A stretch of 64,000 nucleotides of DNA, taken from the NCBI GenBank assembly GCA_007449985.2, contig VIIQ02000693.1, forward strand, positions 110,132 to 174,131, given 5' to 3'. Position numbers and translations under genes: made by a program. Shown piece after piece: positions 12,401-23,730 of the stretch. This DNA is from Desmodesmus armatus (lineage: Eukaryota; Chlorophyta; Chlorophyceae; Sphaeropleales; Scenedesmaceae). Under the pieces are notes generated by a model. It was not told the origin of the DNA. It did no database searches and was given only the letters and a program-made list of their open reading frames with translations. How positions within the stretch are numbered: the first letter of the stretch is position 1; each line of letters opens with the position of its first letter.

Positions 12401-12671
12401 TAGGCATGTGCACACTTCAGTGGCAGTGTCTTGTGGTGTTTTCGGTGGGCTCAAATGGGCTTTCGGAGCTGCCCTGGCAACTTTGGTTGCATGTCCAAGC
12501 CTTCGGAGGGGACCAAAAGTGCTTCGCTAGGTGTAGGAGGCAAGGGGGAGGCAGGGAATGGTAGCCCCCTAGCAGATATGAGGTTGTAGGCATGTGCACA
12601 CTTCAGTGGGGATGTCTAGTGGGTTTTTTCGGTGGGCTCAAAGCGGCTTTCAGAGCCGCCTTGGCAACTTG
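6415..12671. repeat. 186-bp satellite array with higher-order repeats
   Basis: About 33 tandem units of 185-188 bp; phases at 6481, 6667 and 6853 give exactly 186. Because 186 is divisible by three, most units leave the same 60-codon minus-strand frame open (M-H-M-P-T ... R-H-R-H, stop), separated by a single codon. Units fall into variants that recur in blocks: 7191-7777 matches 9788-10374 (period 2,597), and 10186-10929 matches 11298-12041 (period 1,112, six units). The last unit degrades from about 12600 and similarity ends near 12671. The repeated frame more likely follows from the repeat length than from coding. Confidence 0.95.
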
Positions 12672-14390
12672 ACCTCATGAGCTCATCATCTAGTGTGACG
12701 AAGCGGAGCACTGACTTAGTGGGATTGCTGCTACCTAGCACCCCTAGGGGTGTACAATGTGGATTGCTGCCTCAAGCTTGCAGCAGTAATGCTTTGAGCC
12801 AGCTGGTTGAGCTGCGTGAAGTAGACCAATACTGAGACTCTCCCGTATACTCACTTGACATATGGAATAATCACCAGAGCCTGTACTTGTGAAACACTGC
12901 CAGTTGTTTACTCAAATACAGTCAAAGCCGAGTGCGATGCACACCGCACCACACCGGCACAATTGGATCAGACCACAGTGTAAAACCCTGCCCAAAACTT
13001 GGCAGTGTCACTGCACTTGTGCATCGCGATCGCAGCACTATACTTATCCCAGCCACCCGAAAGCATCCATTCATCATAACAACACTGCCACGCAACAGTA
13101 TCTGGCATGATCTCACACATTACTCGAGAGTCCATGCTGACTGCTTACAACACATATCTAGTCAACCAATGTCTTGACGCACCCAGGCTTGTACTGTAGA
13201 GCCTCATGCGCAACGTATGGTGAGGATTGCTACTCACTCAGCAAGATTTGGTCAGTGCAGCTACCCCTAGCGTCAACTAAGGCAGTAAAGCAGTGACCTA
13301 GTAGGATTACTGCTAGGTGTGTACACGTCCCCGCCCCACTGCTGCTGGGATACCACAACACCGCATCATCACTCACATTGAGTAGAGACAAACAACAAAC
13401 CAACAAAGCAACATGCAACAGCTACTGCCACATAGCTGATGCGCAACGCACGAGAAAAACCGCAGGTTGCCTGTAGAGACCGCTGTTGCTGCCACACAAC
13501 TCAAGTCCACAGTAATTTTTTTGTTTTTCCTGTTTTCAAACCACAGCATCTAGGCACATCCAGACACTGGGCACACATACACTGCAAGACATATTATGCT
13601 TGTTTGTTGCAGACCCAGCCAAACACATACAAACAGAAACTGACAGACAACACAACCGTTGCTACATCTGCTGCACACAAGTGAGCCTTGCAACACCCTC
13701 TTTACTGCCAGGTGTGCACAACACACTGAGCCTGATCAGCACCAACAGTGGCCAATTGCGCTCACTGCTGCTATGCATGCACGCATGACAGATGCCCAAT
13801 ACAGATATGAGGCGCGAGATCTCCGCAAGAGCCAGCAGAGTGGGCCCTATGTGTATCAAGTAGTGCATCAGCAAGTGCGGTGCACCGTTGAAGCCGCGTA
13901 GGTTCTCACGCGGCTTTGCATACGTCATGCGTGGATTGTAAGTACACCCAAAGCTGTTGCACCCCAACACGGCCGGATACAAGGGCCTGTTGCGGGGTGC
14001 CTGCATGGCTATGGCGCTGTCACCACAGGTCCCGCTGGGAAAAGAGCCGAAAAGAAATGAAACAAGGCACAACAGCTGGTATCAAACGTCAAGAGGCGCC
14101 TGGAGACTTCGATGCCAGCTCTTCTTACACCACGACTCGGGGTATAACAGCACGTTAAGTAGAGTCATCTGGACGTGACAGAAAAGTTAATAACAGTCTT
14201 AGAATGCTATTGGGGGTCTGCCGTGCGCTTACAGTTCGCAAGTGGGTCGGCTGTGTACCCATCGACCCTGCTACATGCCCACAGTCAACAAGTCCGCCAT
14301 GAGAGCGAGGCCATAAAAGGCTAGCGGTGTGATGTCCTGGACAAACATCAAGCTACATAGCTCACGCAGTACCTCTGCAAGTACCTTACC
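12672..14390. other. Intergenic, no gene recognised
   Basis: No long frame with family similarity on either strand. The segments near 12709-12790 and 13262-13330 share a loosely similar motif (GTGGGATTGCTGCTA versus GTAGGATTACTGCTA), perhaps a decayed duplication. The right end is the upstream region of the aquaporin gene. Confidence 0.6.
13891..13916. other. Perfect 9-bp hairpin
   Basis: AAGCCGCGT pairs with ACGCGGCTT across an 8-base loop. No T-run follows and no gene ends here, so its role is unknown. Confidence 0.6.
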
Positions 14391-14392
14391 GG

Positions 14393-14399
14393 TATAAAA
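14393..14399 (+). promoter_or_regulatory. Candidate TATA box of the aquaporin gene
   Basis: TATAAAA lies 32 bases before the ATG at 14431, with no other ATG between. If it is used, the 5' UTR would be only a few bases long, so the true transcription start may lie further upstream. Confidence 0.4.
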
Positions 14400-14430
14400 C
14401 GACAGCTGCAGCCAAGACATAGCTGCAGAC

Positions 14431-17400
14431 ATGGCAGAAGACCGCAACGATCACAGTGATTGCAACTCCGACCAGCTTCAGGGCAAGGTGGACAAGGACT
14501 CGTTGTTCACCAACTATGCTCCGATCACCTCAAGGGCATTTGCCACATCTCTGATCCTGGAATTGCTGGGTGCGTCCATATAAGCGCGCCCTTGTTTCGG
14601 AGAGCCGTTGCATTGTGACTCAGCGTCGATTTCTTGGTTTCTGCATGCTCGCTTGCGCGTGCTGCTGTCCAGAAACAACCAGACAGCCCAGCCTGCAGTG
14701 ATGGTGATCTGCACCTGCTGCACTTTCAGTAATGGAGTTCTGCACTTCCGCATTCACAGGCACCTTGATCTTCACATTCCTTGGAACCACTGTTGAAGAT
14801 AAGATCCTGGGGTACGTCTGCCGACAGTGGCCCAGTACCAGGGAGCCTAGGCGCTTGCAGGCTGCAGCTGCACATCAGTCAAATTTGCTACTGCAGCCGT
14901 TGGCTGGCAGATGAATGCAGGTTGCATGCATTGCGCAGGTTCAGCACAGCAAAGGTAGCAGAAACGAGACCTGATTGCCAGTTTGGTGACGTGAAATGCT
15001 GTTCAGAACCTGTGCACCAGCTGGGGCTATGTGCATCTTTGTGCATGATATCATGCATCGATGCGGGCTGGTGCATGGCGTCAAAGCAGACAAGACCAAG
15101 CAGCACCATACAATCGACATGATGCAGTTCAACCTAGCCCAGTCCAGGGCCAACGGACAGGACTATTGTGAGCTGTTGCTGGTCCTGCTGCTGCCCCCTG
15201 TCATGCAGGCCATTTGTCAACGGCCTGTCTCTGGTAAGTCTGCACCCCAGGCAGCCCCTGATGCACTGTACTGCGCTGTATTGTACTGCACCGTACTGTA
15301 CTATACCGTACAATACCGTACCATTTGATACAGTACCGTACCGTACTGTACTCTGCTGTACTAAATTGTACTGAATGGGACTGAGCTGGGGCTGTATCAA
15401 ATTGTGCTGCACAGTACGGCACCGGTGGTACTGTAAGTAATGTACCGTGATGCGCTCACGGCTGGCTTGCCAACCTGCCGTGTGTTACCCCGCAGGCCGT
15501 GGTCATCTACTTTGCTGCCAACATCAGTGGGGGACACATGAACCCTGTGAGTCGGCAGAGCGCGCTTGGAAACAAAACCCTGTTTGGTTTGGGGTGGTGT
15601 GATTTGACTTGGTTTGGTGGCTGTTTGGTGGCCACGCTGAGCATGTGCAGCCTGCTCGTGCTCTGTAGGCTACAGACACAGAAGCAAACCGCTGCACACG
15701 CATGTTTACTGTCACTGCTAGACCCTAACACTGCTGCTGCCACGTCTGCTGCTGGCTTGGCTGTAGGCTGTGACCTTCAGTGTGTTCATCAGCGGATACT
15801 TCCCTGCACTGCACGCCTGCTGCTACGTGATTGCCCAGGTAAGCACGACACAGAGGGGCTAGTGGGACAGGAGGCAGCTGTTACTCCCTAACCCCTGATG
15901 CTGCTACGGAGGTTTTGCGTTGCTGAAACGTACGATAGCGCATGCCTCACGTGCTGCTGCCGCTGTTGCTGCTGCCCTGTGCGCGTTGTGGCCTGTCGCT
16001 GCCCTGCCGTTTTGGTTTATATGCAGATCCTTGGGGCTATCTTCGGCTCACTGCTGGTCAACGCCCTGACACCCTTCACCACCATCCGTGTAGGCATGGG
16101 TGACGGCGGGCCAGGCTGCTTCGACAGCAAGTCCATGAGCCACGACATCTCAAAGGGACAGCTGTTTGGTTGGGAGGTGCGTTGTGACTGCTGGGTTGTG
16201 ACTGCCGCTTTGCTTGATAGTTTGTATCGTTTCTTGCCTTCTCCCTGCTGCCCCGTGCTGAGTACCACTACTGTACAACATATCATATACTCATCAGCCT
16301 TAGAGAGAGGCTGTTACCGAGTCAGTGGCGGCATGACTAGCGCGGCGCACAATGACGCACTTCAACAAATCAGGCACCACTCTTGCTTGGTACTGCTCAC
16401 AGTGCTGTATTCATAGCATGATATGCACATGTACTGGTCACAAAGTAGATAGCAGCACCTGCACACCTGGGCTGTCACCCTGGAATTGAAATCATATTTA
16501 CTGCTACAAGCACCCAATGAAGCTCACAATGAGAACAAACCACAACCACCCCCTGCTGCCTTGTAGGTAATCATGACATTCACCCTGATCAGGGTGGTGT
16601 ATGCTTGCGGTATTGCAAAGCCCGGCCATGGCAGCCTGACCCCTATGGCTGTCGGCTTCTCCCTCATTGCCTGTGCTGGTGCTGGTGGAAAGTACTCAGG
16701 TACGCAGGATGGGGGTGATATCATAGCAGCACTGCTCTTCAGGACACCATGAAGTGCCGTCAGGGCGGCAGGGTGTTCAGCTGTAATCTCGTCTTGTGGT
16801 TTTCAAATTCTCATCAATCTTGTGAACGAATTAATCATGTGTCATATGACAACATTTGGCGACAGCTGGCCGCACCTGGTGCAGGCGCATCGGTGGCCTG
16901 GCGCTGCACCAGGCCACAAAGTTGCACGCCGGCTGAACAAAGGGGCGTGGCACCCTAGGTGGGATAACAAGTTGAGACACAAACCTTGAACCCTTTACCC
17001 CCACCCCCTGCAGAGTAGCATGGCATCAACAGCTGGCTGATGCTGTTGATTATGTGTGCCCAGCTGCCACGTCTTCATGCACCTGCCTGCTGTGTAGGTG
17101 CTGCACTGAACCCGGCACGCGTCATCGGTCCCCTTGCTGTGTATAGATGCGGCATTGACGTGGCATGGTGGGTGACGGGCCGGTGACTTTGTGCCTGCTG
17201 CCGGTTGGGATGGTATGCAACATGCGTGGAAGGTGTAAGACACTAAGCTTGATGACAGACGATACAATGATCATGACAGTCTACTATACAATCATGGTGT
17301 GTCTTTGGCTGCACATGTGGTGTCAGTTCAATGGGGCACTGCAGGAAGCCGGAAGCGCGGCACTGGGCTGCCTTGGGACCATCTTGTTCTGGACATGAAC

Positions 17401-18610
17401 CATGTGAAACATTGCGTCCAACTGCACTCGTGAGGCTAAGAATAGGGGGGCAGACCCCAGCAAGGATCTGCAGCAAGGCCAGTCATCCCTCCAAGATTGT
17501 GGCCAGGCCTGAGGTGTGTCACTGTCGTGTGTTGACTCACAGGATCTACATCATGGCACACCTTTTGGCGGCTCTCTGCTCCTGCCTCATCTTTTCAGTG
17601 GTAGGAGGTAAGAACACAAACATTTTCAGCACGGTCACTGCCGTCTGCAATCTTCCGCTGCGTTCGGTGTTGCACCTTCCTGCACACCATATCACACACA
17701 ATGCACAGCGCTGCATAATGCTGGCTTGATTTCACACTAGACCCCAGCATCGCGCCTGATCTTCAAATCACACGCAAGCAGCTGGTTGCTCTGCCCTGTC
17801 ACTGTGCTTTTGTGTATACGGTCTTGCGCTGCCTGTAGGATGGGGCCCGCTGTTTCCCGCCAAGTCTGCCAAGCTGTTCAACCTCTCTGCAACAGAGTCC
17901 ATGACGATGTTCCTCACAGGTGCGCTGACCGCCAGAAGGAATGTAAGACCCCCACGGTATTGGAGATGTTGCGAACAATAATATGCAGTGCAGGACCGGC
18001 GGTACCGCAGTGCGGCAAAGTTGCCACGAACATGTTGCAGTGCAGGAGCAAGATGACTAATACACAACAATAGCAATATTGTTTAATTACATCTGGCAGC
18101 ACCCTCTGGCTGCCTTGCGGGCTGCAGAGCTTTGCTAAGCTACTAGCTTAATTACCGTTACAGTTACAGTTACAATTAGTAACTGTGCACCGATGACGGA
18201 TGAAGCAGCAGAACCAGCCGTGATTGTGGTCGCTGTGCTTGACACGCAGCACACCCTCACTGCTTGACCCCGCGCCCTTTGCACGAGCAGAACCCACCAG
18301 CGCGCTGCTAAGCTGCTACTTCAGGAGCGTATGACACACTTGCTTCCACCAAGCACCTCAGTGCTGTTGGCATCACACGCTGCTGGTCCTGCCCCTCTGT
18401 GCCCCTGCCTGTCCCGTAGGCCAACCTCCCAAGCGCTTCCGGCGTGGCGGCAACGAGAACGTGCACAACATGTTCTCCATGAGGGGGAGGAGCTTCCTCT
18501 CTAAGAGCTTTATGAGCAGCGGCTCTAGCAAGTTCATTGGGAAGCTCACAGGACGCAGACCTACAAGCATTGACGAGACACCCGCCAAAGATGCAGATGA
18601 GAACGTGTGA
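14431..18610 (+). CDS. Aquaporin / major intrinsic protein
   Basis: Eleven exons: 14431-14569, 14730-14811, 15209-15233, 15496-15546, 15767-15838, 16027-16176, 16567-16699, 17098-17167, 17543-17607, 17839-17919, 18420-18610. They sum to 352 residues in phase. Both pore loops are present: SGGHMNPAVTF (NPA at 98-100) and GAALNPARVIGP (NPA at 222-224, with the conserved Arg 225). Membrane segments surround them, as in MIP channels for water or small solutes. By alignment to the AqpZ pattern the selectivity-filter positions read Asn, Ala, Ala, Arg (inferred). There is a roughly 20-residue Gly/Ser-rich insertion after the third helix (GMGDGGPGCFDSKSM). The C-terminal tail of about 65 residues is basic and Ser-rich. 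Exon 3 is only 25 bp. The solute cannot be predicted. Confidence 0.92.
15266..15410 (+). repeat. Degenerate GTACT/GTACC pentamer repeat in aquaporin intron 3
   Basis: Irregular run of CTGTACT, CCGTACT and CCGTACC words between exons 3 and 4. GTAC is self-complementary, so the transcript could fold on itself. Confidence 0.8.
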
Positions 18611-20142
18611 GGTGTGACGTTCGGAGGAATTTGTGTGACACTGTCCGCTGGCAGTGAGGATGGTATGTGTGATACAAGTGTGACAGTGAGGCGCAGCTCA
18701 CGAAGAGGTTTGAGGCAAGTGCGGTGAATTGCTGTCTGTGATGGGAAGCACAGAGAAAGTGTCTTTTGTGCGGCGCCAGCGCTAAATGTTTTTTTGGTGA
18801 AGATGGCTGGCAAGCCACAGGGCAGGCAAACCCAGTTCTTGTGTGGGCTACTAGCCCAACTGGTAGGAGGGGGTAGCGGGTGTGTGAGGGACTTACGCCG
18901 CCGTGGTGTGGGTGGGACGTGATCAGTTTGGTGCAATGCCACTCACTTCTGGAGGGACTGTATCCCATTCTTCTCATGACATCTCCTGTGGGGGCTTACA
19001 GACTAGCTCAGCATATCATATGCCGGGCATGGTCTGTGGCCGTTTTTGCCCTTTGAGGGTGCGCCTCCTTTTTGTGCATGCCACTGGTTGCAGTTCTGCG
19101 CTGGTGTGCAGACTCATCCGCCCTATCTTTGTGTTGGGCGCTACTGCCTTCCCCTCGTGACAGAATGGCCGTGTGGTCCTTTTGACCAACCAAAGAGCTG
19201 TGCACAAACAAAGAGGTTTGGTGATTTGGGCGGTATTGTTGGCAGTATGCAAGAAGCAGCCCATCCCAGCCGTTGAGGCTGGTAGGCGCGCCTTCGTGCT
19301 GTAGTATGCTTGGTTAGCACTGTTGATGTGGCTGCATATGATCAAGTACAAGGATCGTGGTGTGTTGCACAGTGAAAAGCACCGGGTCATGCAGATGTTG
19401 GGTGCACAGGTGTGTGCAGGTGGCATGTGGCTGGCAGCTCAGCTGATGGAAGCATGCTCGGGCAAAGAGTCAGCCTGAGGGCAAAGCGTCGTTTGGGGAT
19501 CATGGGCATGATGTGGGAGGCCTCATATGGCGCTGCAAACACAGTGGCTGCTATAGTTGCTGTTGCCCATGTTGTAGCCTGGTGCCATGCAAGTGCTGCA
19601 TGGGTTGGCAAGGCAGATGTGTTCCTGTGTGTCTTCTATTTTTGTGCACCACGGCCAAGAGCTGGTGCAGCAGTGATCTTGGTCAGTTGACTGTGTGTTT
19701 CTGTTGTTGTATGTAGATCAGCGTCATCCCATGTGGGGAGTCGCTTTAGTCTGGTTTTCGAGTCACTTTGGTGAAATCAAATGGGTCTGTCTGCAGCATC
19801 CATCCATCCATCCACCCACCACCGCTGGTTCTCACAGGGAGCAGTCTGCACAGTGCAGCTGCTGACGTGGCAACCTCAGATTGCACAAGGCTCACCTTCA
19901 TAGCCTGGGGTACAGTGCCGTGCATGTGACGTGGCCGTTTGCTCAAGCCTGACAACAGACGCTGGCATCGCCTCTGGCATGCTTCTCACAACTCATGGAC
20001 CTGTCTTGGTCGGTCGTTTGCATCATCTTTCACCTGCGCACTACACCACTTCCACCTACACCATCCTATCCACGCTCTTTGCCGGTTGTGCATCCTTTGG
20101 GACTGCGAGAAGCCTTGCACTGTTTGTTGCATTTCTTTCTTT

Positions 20143-20173
<31 letters not shown>

Positions 20174-20180
20174 GGGGGGG
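20143..20180 (+). repeat. (TG)n followed by G24
   Basis: A short TG run leads directly into 24 consecutive G (20157-20180). Confidence 0.95.
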
Positions 20181-20515
20181 TAGGACGGGGGGCCTGTGGA
20201 GCCTCGGTGGGTTCTCACTTGGACAGGAAAAGCTATGTTTCCAACTACAAGTGGTTGCTTGTGGCTGGTGTGGTCGATGCTGTGCCCTCCAGCTGGGCTG
20301 TGACAACAGTGCTGTCTTTGATGACAGAACAGCCTACGGTGTTGCACTACTGTGAGAGTATCTGCATGCTCGTGGCCTCATGCTAATGAGGAAAGCACTG
20401 TCAGGTCTGTCACTGATGCCTGGGTCCCAGCCCTGCATGTAGTACGCAGTGCTGCCAGTAGGGTGCTGATACTATCACTAGCAGGCATGTGACAGAGGAG
20501 GATGAAGCAGCGGCT

Positions 20516-20619
20516 GGGGAAGTGGATGCCTTGCAGCACCTGCTGATGTGCCTTTGGGCTCTCAGCAGGGGAAGTGGATGCCTTGCAGCACCTGCTGATG
20601 TGCCTTTGGGCTCTCAGCA
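20516..20619 (+). repeat. 52-bp tandem duplication
   Basis: 20516-20567 and 20568-20619 are identical by eye. The period of 52 is not a multiple of three, so any frame through it is broken. Confidence 0.9.
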
Positions 20620-21639
20620 GTCACCATACGGACACATGCTGTGTGGTTGAACGCTGTCATGACGCAGGTGTGTCAAACGTGGTTCATCTCCAAAGGCAGC
20701 CAAAGGCTTGCTGGCACGGTTGTTGAACCTTTCTGCTTGCACTGAACGGATGTAACGGCAAGATTTATGGCAAGAAGCGAATGCAGTCCTGCAGGACAGT
20801 GAGGTGCCTTATCCGCACGCAACCTGGGCCACAGTGTTGCAATACATCCAGCCGCAGTGGACAAAGAACCTCACGTATGCATGGCTGTGTCACTGTGATT
20901 TGCCTGGCCTGCTGCACATCCCACTGTTGCTGATGAATATGATGCTGTTGAGAAACTGTGGCGGTGTGCATTCACCATTTCTATTTGTGAGACAGTGCCC
21001 GGAACCGGGGAGGTAGCAAGATTTCCTGTGGAGACACTGGGAACACACAAAGATGGGAACACAGAACACAATGTAACTAGCACTGGGTCCCCCACCGCCA
21101 CCCCAGGCAACGAAAGCCTAACAAAGCAACCTCACAGTACAATAGAAGGCGTCCAGACCAAAGCTGTGAGTCCAGCAGCCCCATTTCTATTTGTGGTGAA
21201 CTGAACGTGCAGATAAGAAGGAAACTCTGGGGCAGGTGTACGCGCCTTTAAAGGAACCGAGAGAAATAGTTGCGCGCACAACATTCAGAATCGATGTCGA
21301 TGATATCGTCAGCCGGTACAGGCGCAGTTACATATCCTCGCCTCCGACCAACAACAGACGCGTGCTCGCGCCGAAGCAGCTTGCGACAGAGCCACAGCAT
21401 CACGCAGCACGCATAGGTGCGACAGCGGTCTAGATAACTTCATGGCGCCAAAGCATGCAAAACTGGATGGCGCCAAAGCATGCAAATCACTTTTGCTGAA
21501 AAAAAAGTGCAAGATGAATTGTTGCCCTGACAATCATGTGCAGCTGTTGCATGTCAGTCAGCTGTGTCACGTCATTGGTGAATTCCACAACTTGCTGACG
21601 TCACGAGAGCGCATGCAGGCGAGCATTGCTTAGACCATG

Positions 21640-22330
21640 AGAGGCACCACCACTGTACCTGCTGCCTTGCACCACACACGGGCGGTCCAGTGATGTGACG
21701 AAGCAGAACTTGCGCATTAGCACAGAAGTGGTTGACGTGCGCATCATGCTGTGTGCGCATCATGATGATGTGCTGATTGCAAGCATACGTGTACTCATGT
21801 ACAGATCCTCTCAGAGCTGGACCAGCAGATCCAAAATGCAAGCACCAACAGGTCCATTACATGTTGCAAGTGACAGTCGTACCTCAGCTGACCCGCAGTA
21901 CAGAGCAAACAGTGTTACGACAGGTGGCTTGATCGCATCCTAGTTGGTGCAATTGCATACACGTGATTGATGCTGGAGCAAAGTGTGGATGCACAAGCTG
22001 ACGGCGTTGAACAGCAACTGTCGCAAGCCAGCAAGGCTGTGGTGACTTTTGACGGCATCTGCATGTACGCAAGCATTGCTTTGAAGATGGGAAGCACAGC
22101 CACCATACCTGTTGCCTTGGCCCACAAGAGACGACCAGAGATGTGCGCGTAACCGAGGTTGCGTATCAGCACAAGGGTTGGGGTGTATGCGTGTTGAATC
22201 AGTTCAATTGCAAGCATACATGTACTCATGTACAGAGGGCCTCTTCCACAGCCCAAAACCAAATGCCCCAAAGGGGTTTGTTACATGCCGCAGGTGACAG
22301 TCATGCCTCCAATGACCCACTGTACGCATG
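21640..22330 (+). repeat. Diverged direct duplication
   Basis: Segments around 21640-21905 and 22075-22330 share ordered matches: CATACCTGTTGCCTTG-like, CGCATTAGCACA/CGTATCAGCACA, GCAAGCATAC-TGTACTCATGTACAGA and GTGACAGTC. Between the matches are many substitutions and indels. This looks like an old local duplication; no coding function is evident. Confidence 0.65.
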
Positions 22331-23730
22331 AGGCCGCAACACACTCTCTCATGGCATCTGCTGCACTCCAAGACTGATCACAGCATGCACCTTCACTGCA
22401 ACGTCCATCGCACAGCAAGGCAAGGACAGTCATCATCATTACCGCCTCAGGCCTACCAGTTGTATGCGGCTGGGGCGGCTGTCCATGGCCTGAGCGTCGC
22501 TGTGCTCCTGCTGCGATTGCCTTCTCAACCCCAGTCACAGCCGCGGACCTTGCTCCTGCGCCCTCTGATGGCCTGCCCTGCTGCACCAGCACTGCCCACA
22601 AATGTGGGACCAGCTTCGTCAGCGTGTGAGTCAGTTCAAAGTTGCTGCCAGTAGCATGCAAGCCCGAGCAATGCTGCAAGCCCGCAAGCACACTGATGTG
22701 CATGCATGCATGTACACATGCCGCCGATGGCAAAGTAGGCAAGCACAGCTGCTGTCGCAAAGCACAGGCGCACACTGGGCAAGACAGCTCAAGCAGCATA
22801 CACACACCTCACCCAAAAGCAAGCAATGCCGCAAGCACATGCACACCAACGCCAGGCCATGTGGGCAAAGCTTGCTGACAGCCACAAACAGGACACGCAC
22901 CGCACTGCCAAAGCATGCAAGCAACACATGCAAGCTACGCGGCCTCCTGATCCACCCTACCCGTCTTGCAGGCTGAGTCAGCAGCCTTGGCACTGTGCAC
23001 ATGCATGTGTTTGTGCTTGCGGGCATGCATCAGGCACGACATGAGGTGCAGCAAAGCCATCAGTGTGAACGTAAGGCTTCAGGCAATGCCATCATTCATG
23101 CACAGCTGCAAACAGTAGGGCTGGCAGTGCAAGCGGCACACAACAAACACCTTGTACACAGTCGCGGAGCCACACTCAAGAGCTCACAGGCTTGTGCAGC
23201 CTGCTGACCCACATTCACAACCACCGCTTGAACACCTTGAGCTGCAGACATGCACGGATGTGACAGCAGCTGTACATGCTGCCCTGCTGTTGTGACACCC
23301 AACTCGCACAGCAGCGTGCTACACCATTTTCGTCCAGGCTGCAGTGGGGCTTGGCAAAACCCCATTGCCAACAAGGGTTGGTGCGCAACCCCGCCCCTCC
23401 ATGCCCGGATCAAACACTGCCGCAAACAAGCACAGCGTGACCCGACTACCAAGTCTAAAACCACTGACGCAAACAACCCGTCACCACAACCAAAGTGTAT
23501 GTGAGACCTGCACGGGCCAACCCTTTTCTTGTGGCGACCCAACCCCACCCAAAACAACAGCACTACCCCAAGCCGGCCACACACCTGCCGACAGGCTTGC
23601 AAGTGCCGCAACCCCGTGAGCCGCGAGCTGCTGCAACCCCGCTGTCATGAAGACACACACCACAGCCAATCCCAGCAACCCACACTTGCAGCCGCCCCCT
23701 CCTGCAGCTGCCACACCAACCACATCACGC

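Larger units (their letters stand above)
18611..23730. other. 5.1 kb without a recognised gene
   Basis: Contains the 3' UTR of the aquaporin and of the KH-protein gene, whose 3' end faces it. No frame could be assigned to a family. Short coding-like stretches occur on the plus strand, e.g. 19158-19310 (NGRVVLLTNQRAVHKQRG), 19339-19480 (YKDRGVLHSEKHRVMQML) and 21236-21433 (65 codons, TTFRIDVDDIVSRYRRSY). They are interrupted by stops and lack a consistent splice plan. They could be remnants of an old mobile element or gene. Confidence 0.5.

Noticed and set aside
6481..12599. Dozens of ~60-codon frames in the satellite as a protein family or repeat protein gene
   Set aside because: They follow from a 186-bp unit divisible by three. 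Each is closed by a stop, both strands show similar frames, and no splice plan joins them.
1..12671. CRISPR-like array
   Set aside because: Units are contiguous 186-bp repeats without unique spacers, in a eukaryotic genome.
22281..22976. Overlapping 100-170-codon frames on both strands
   Set aside because: No family motif, no start context or splice signals; expected by chance in sequence of this composition.
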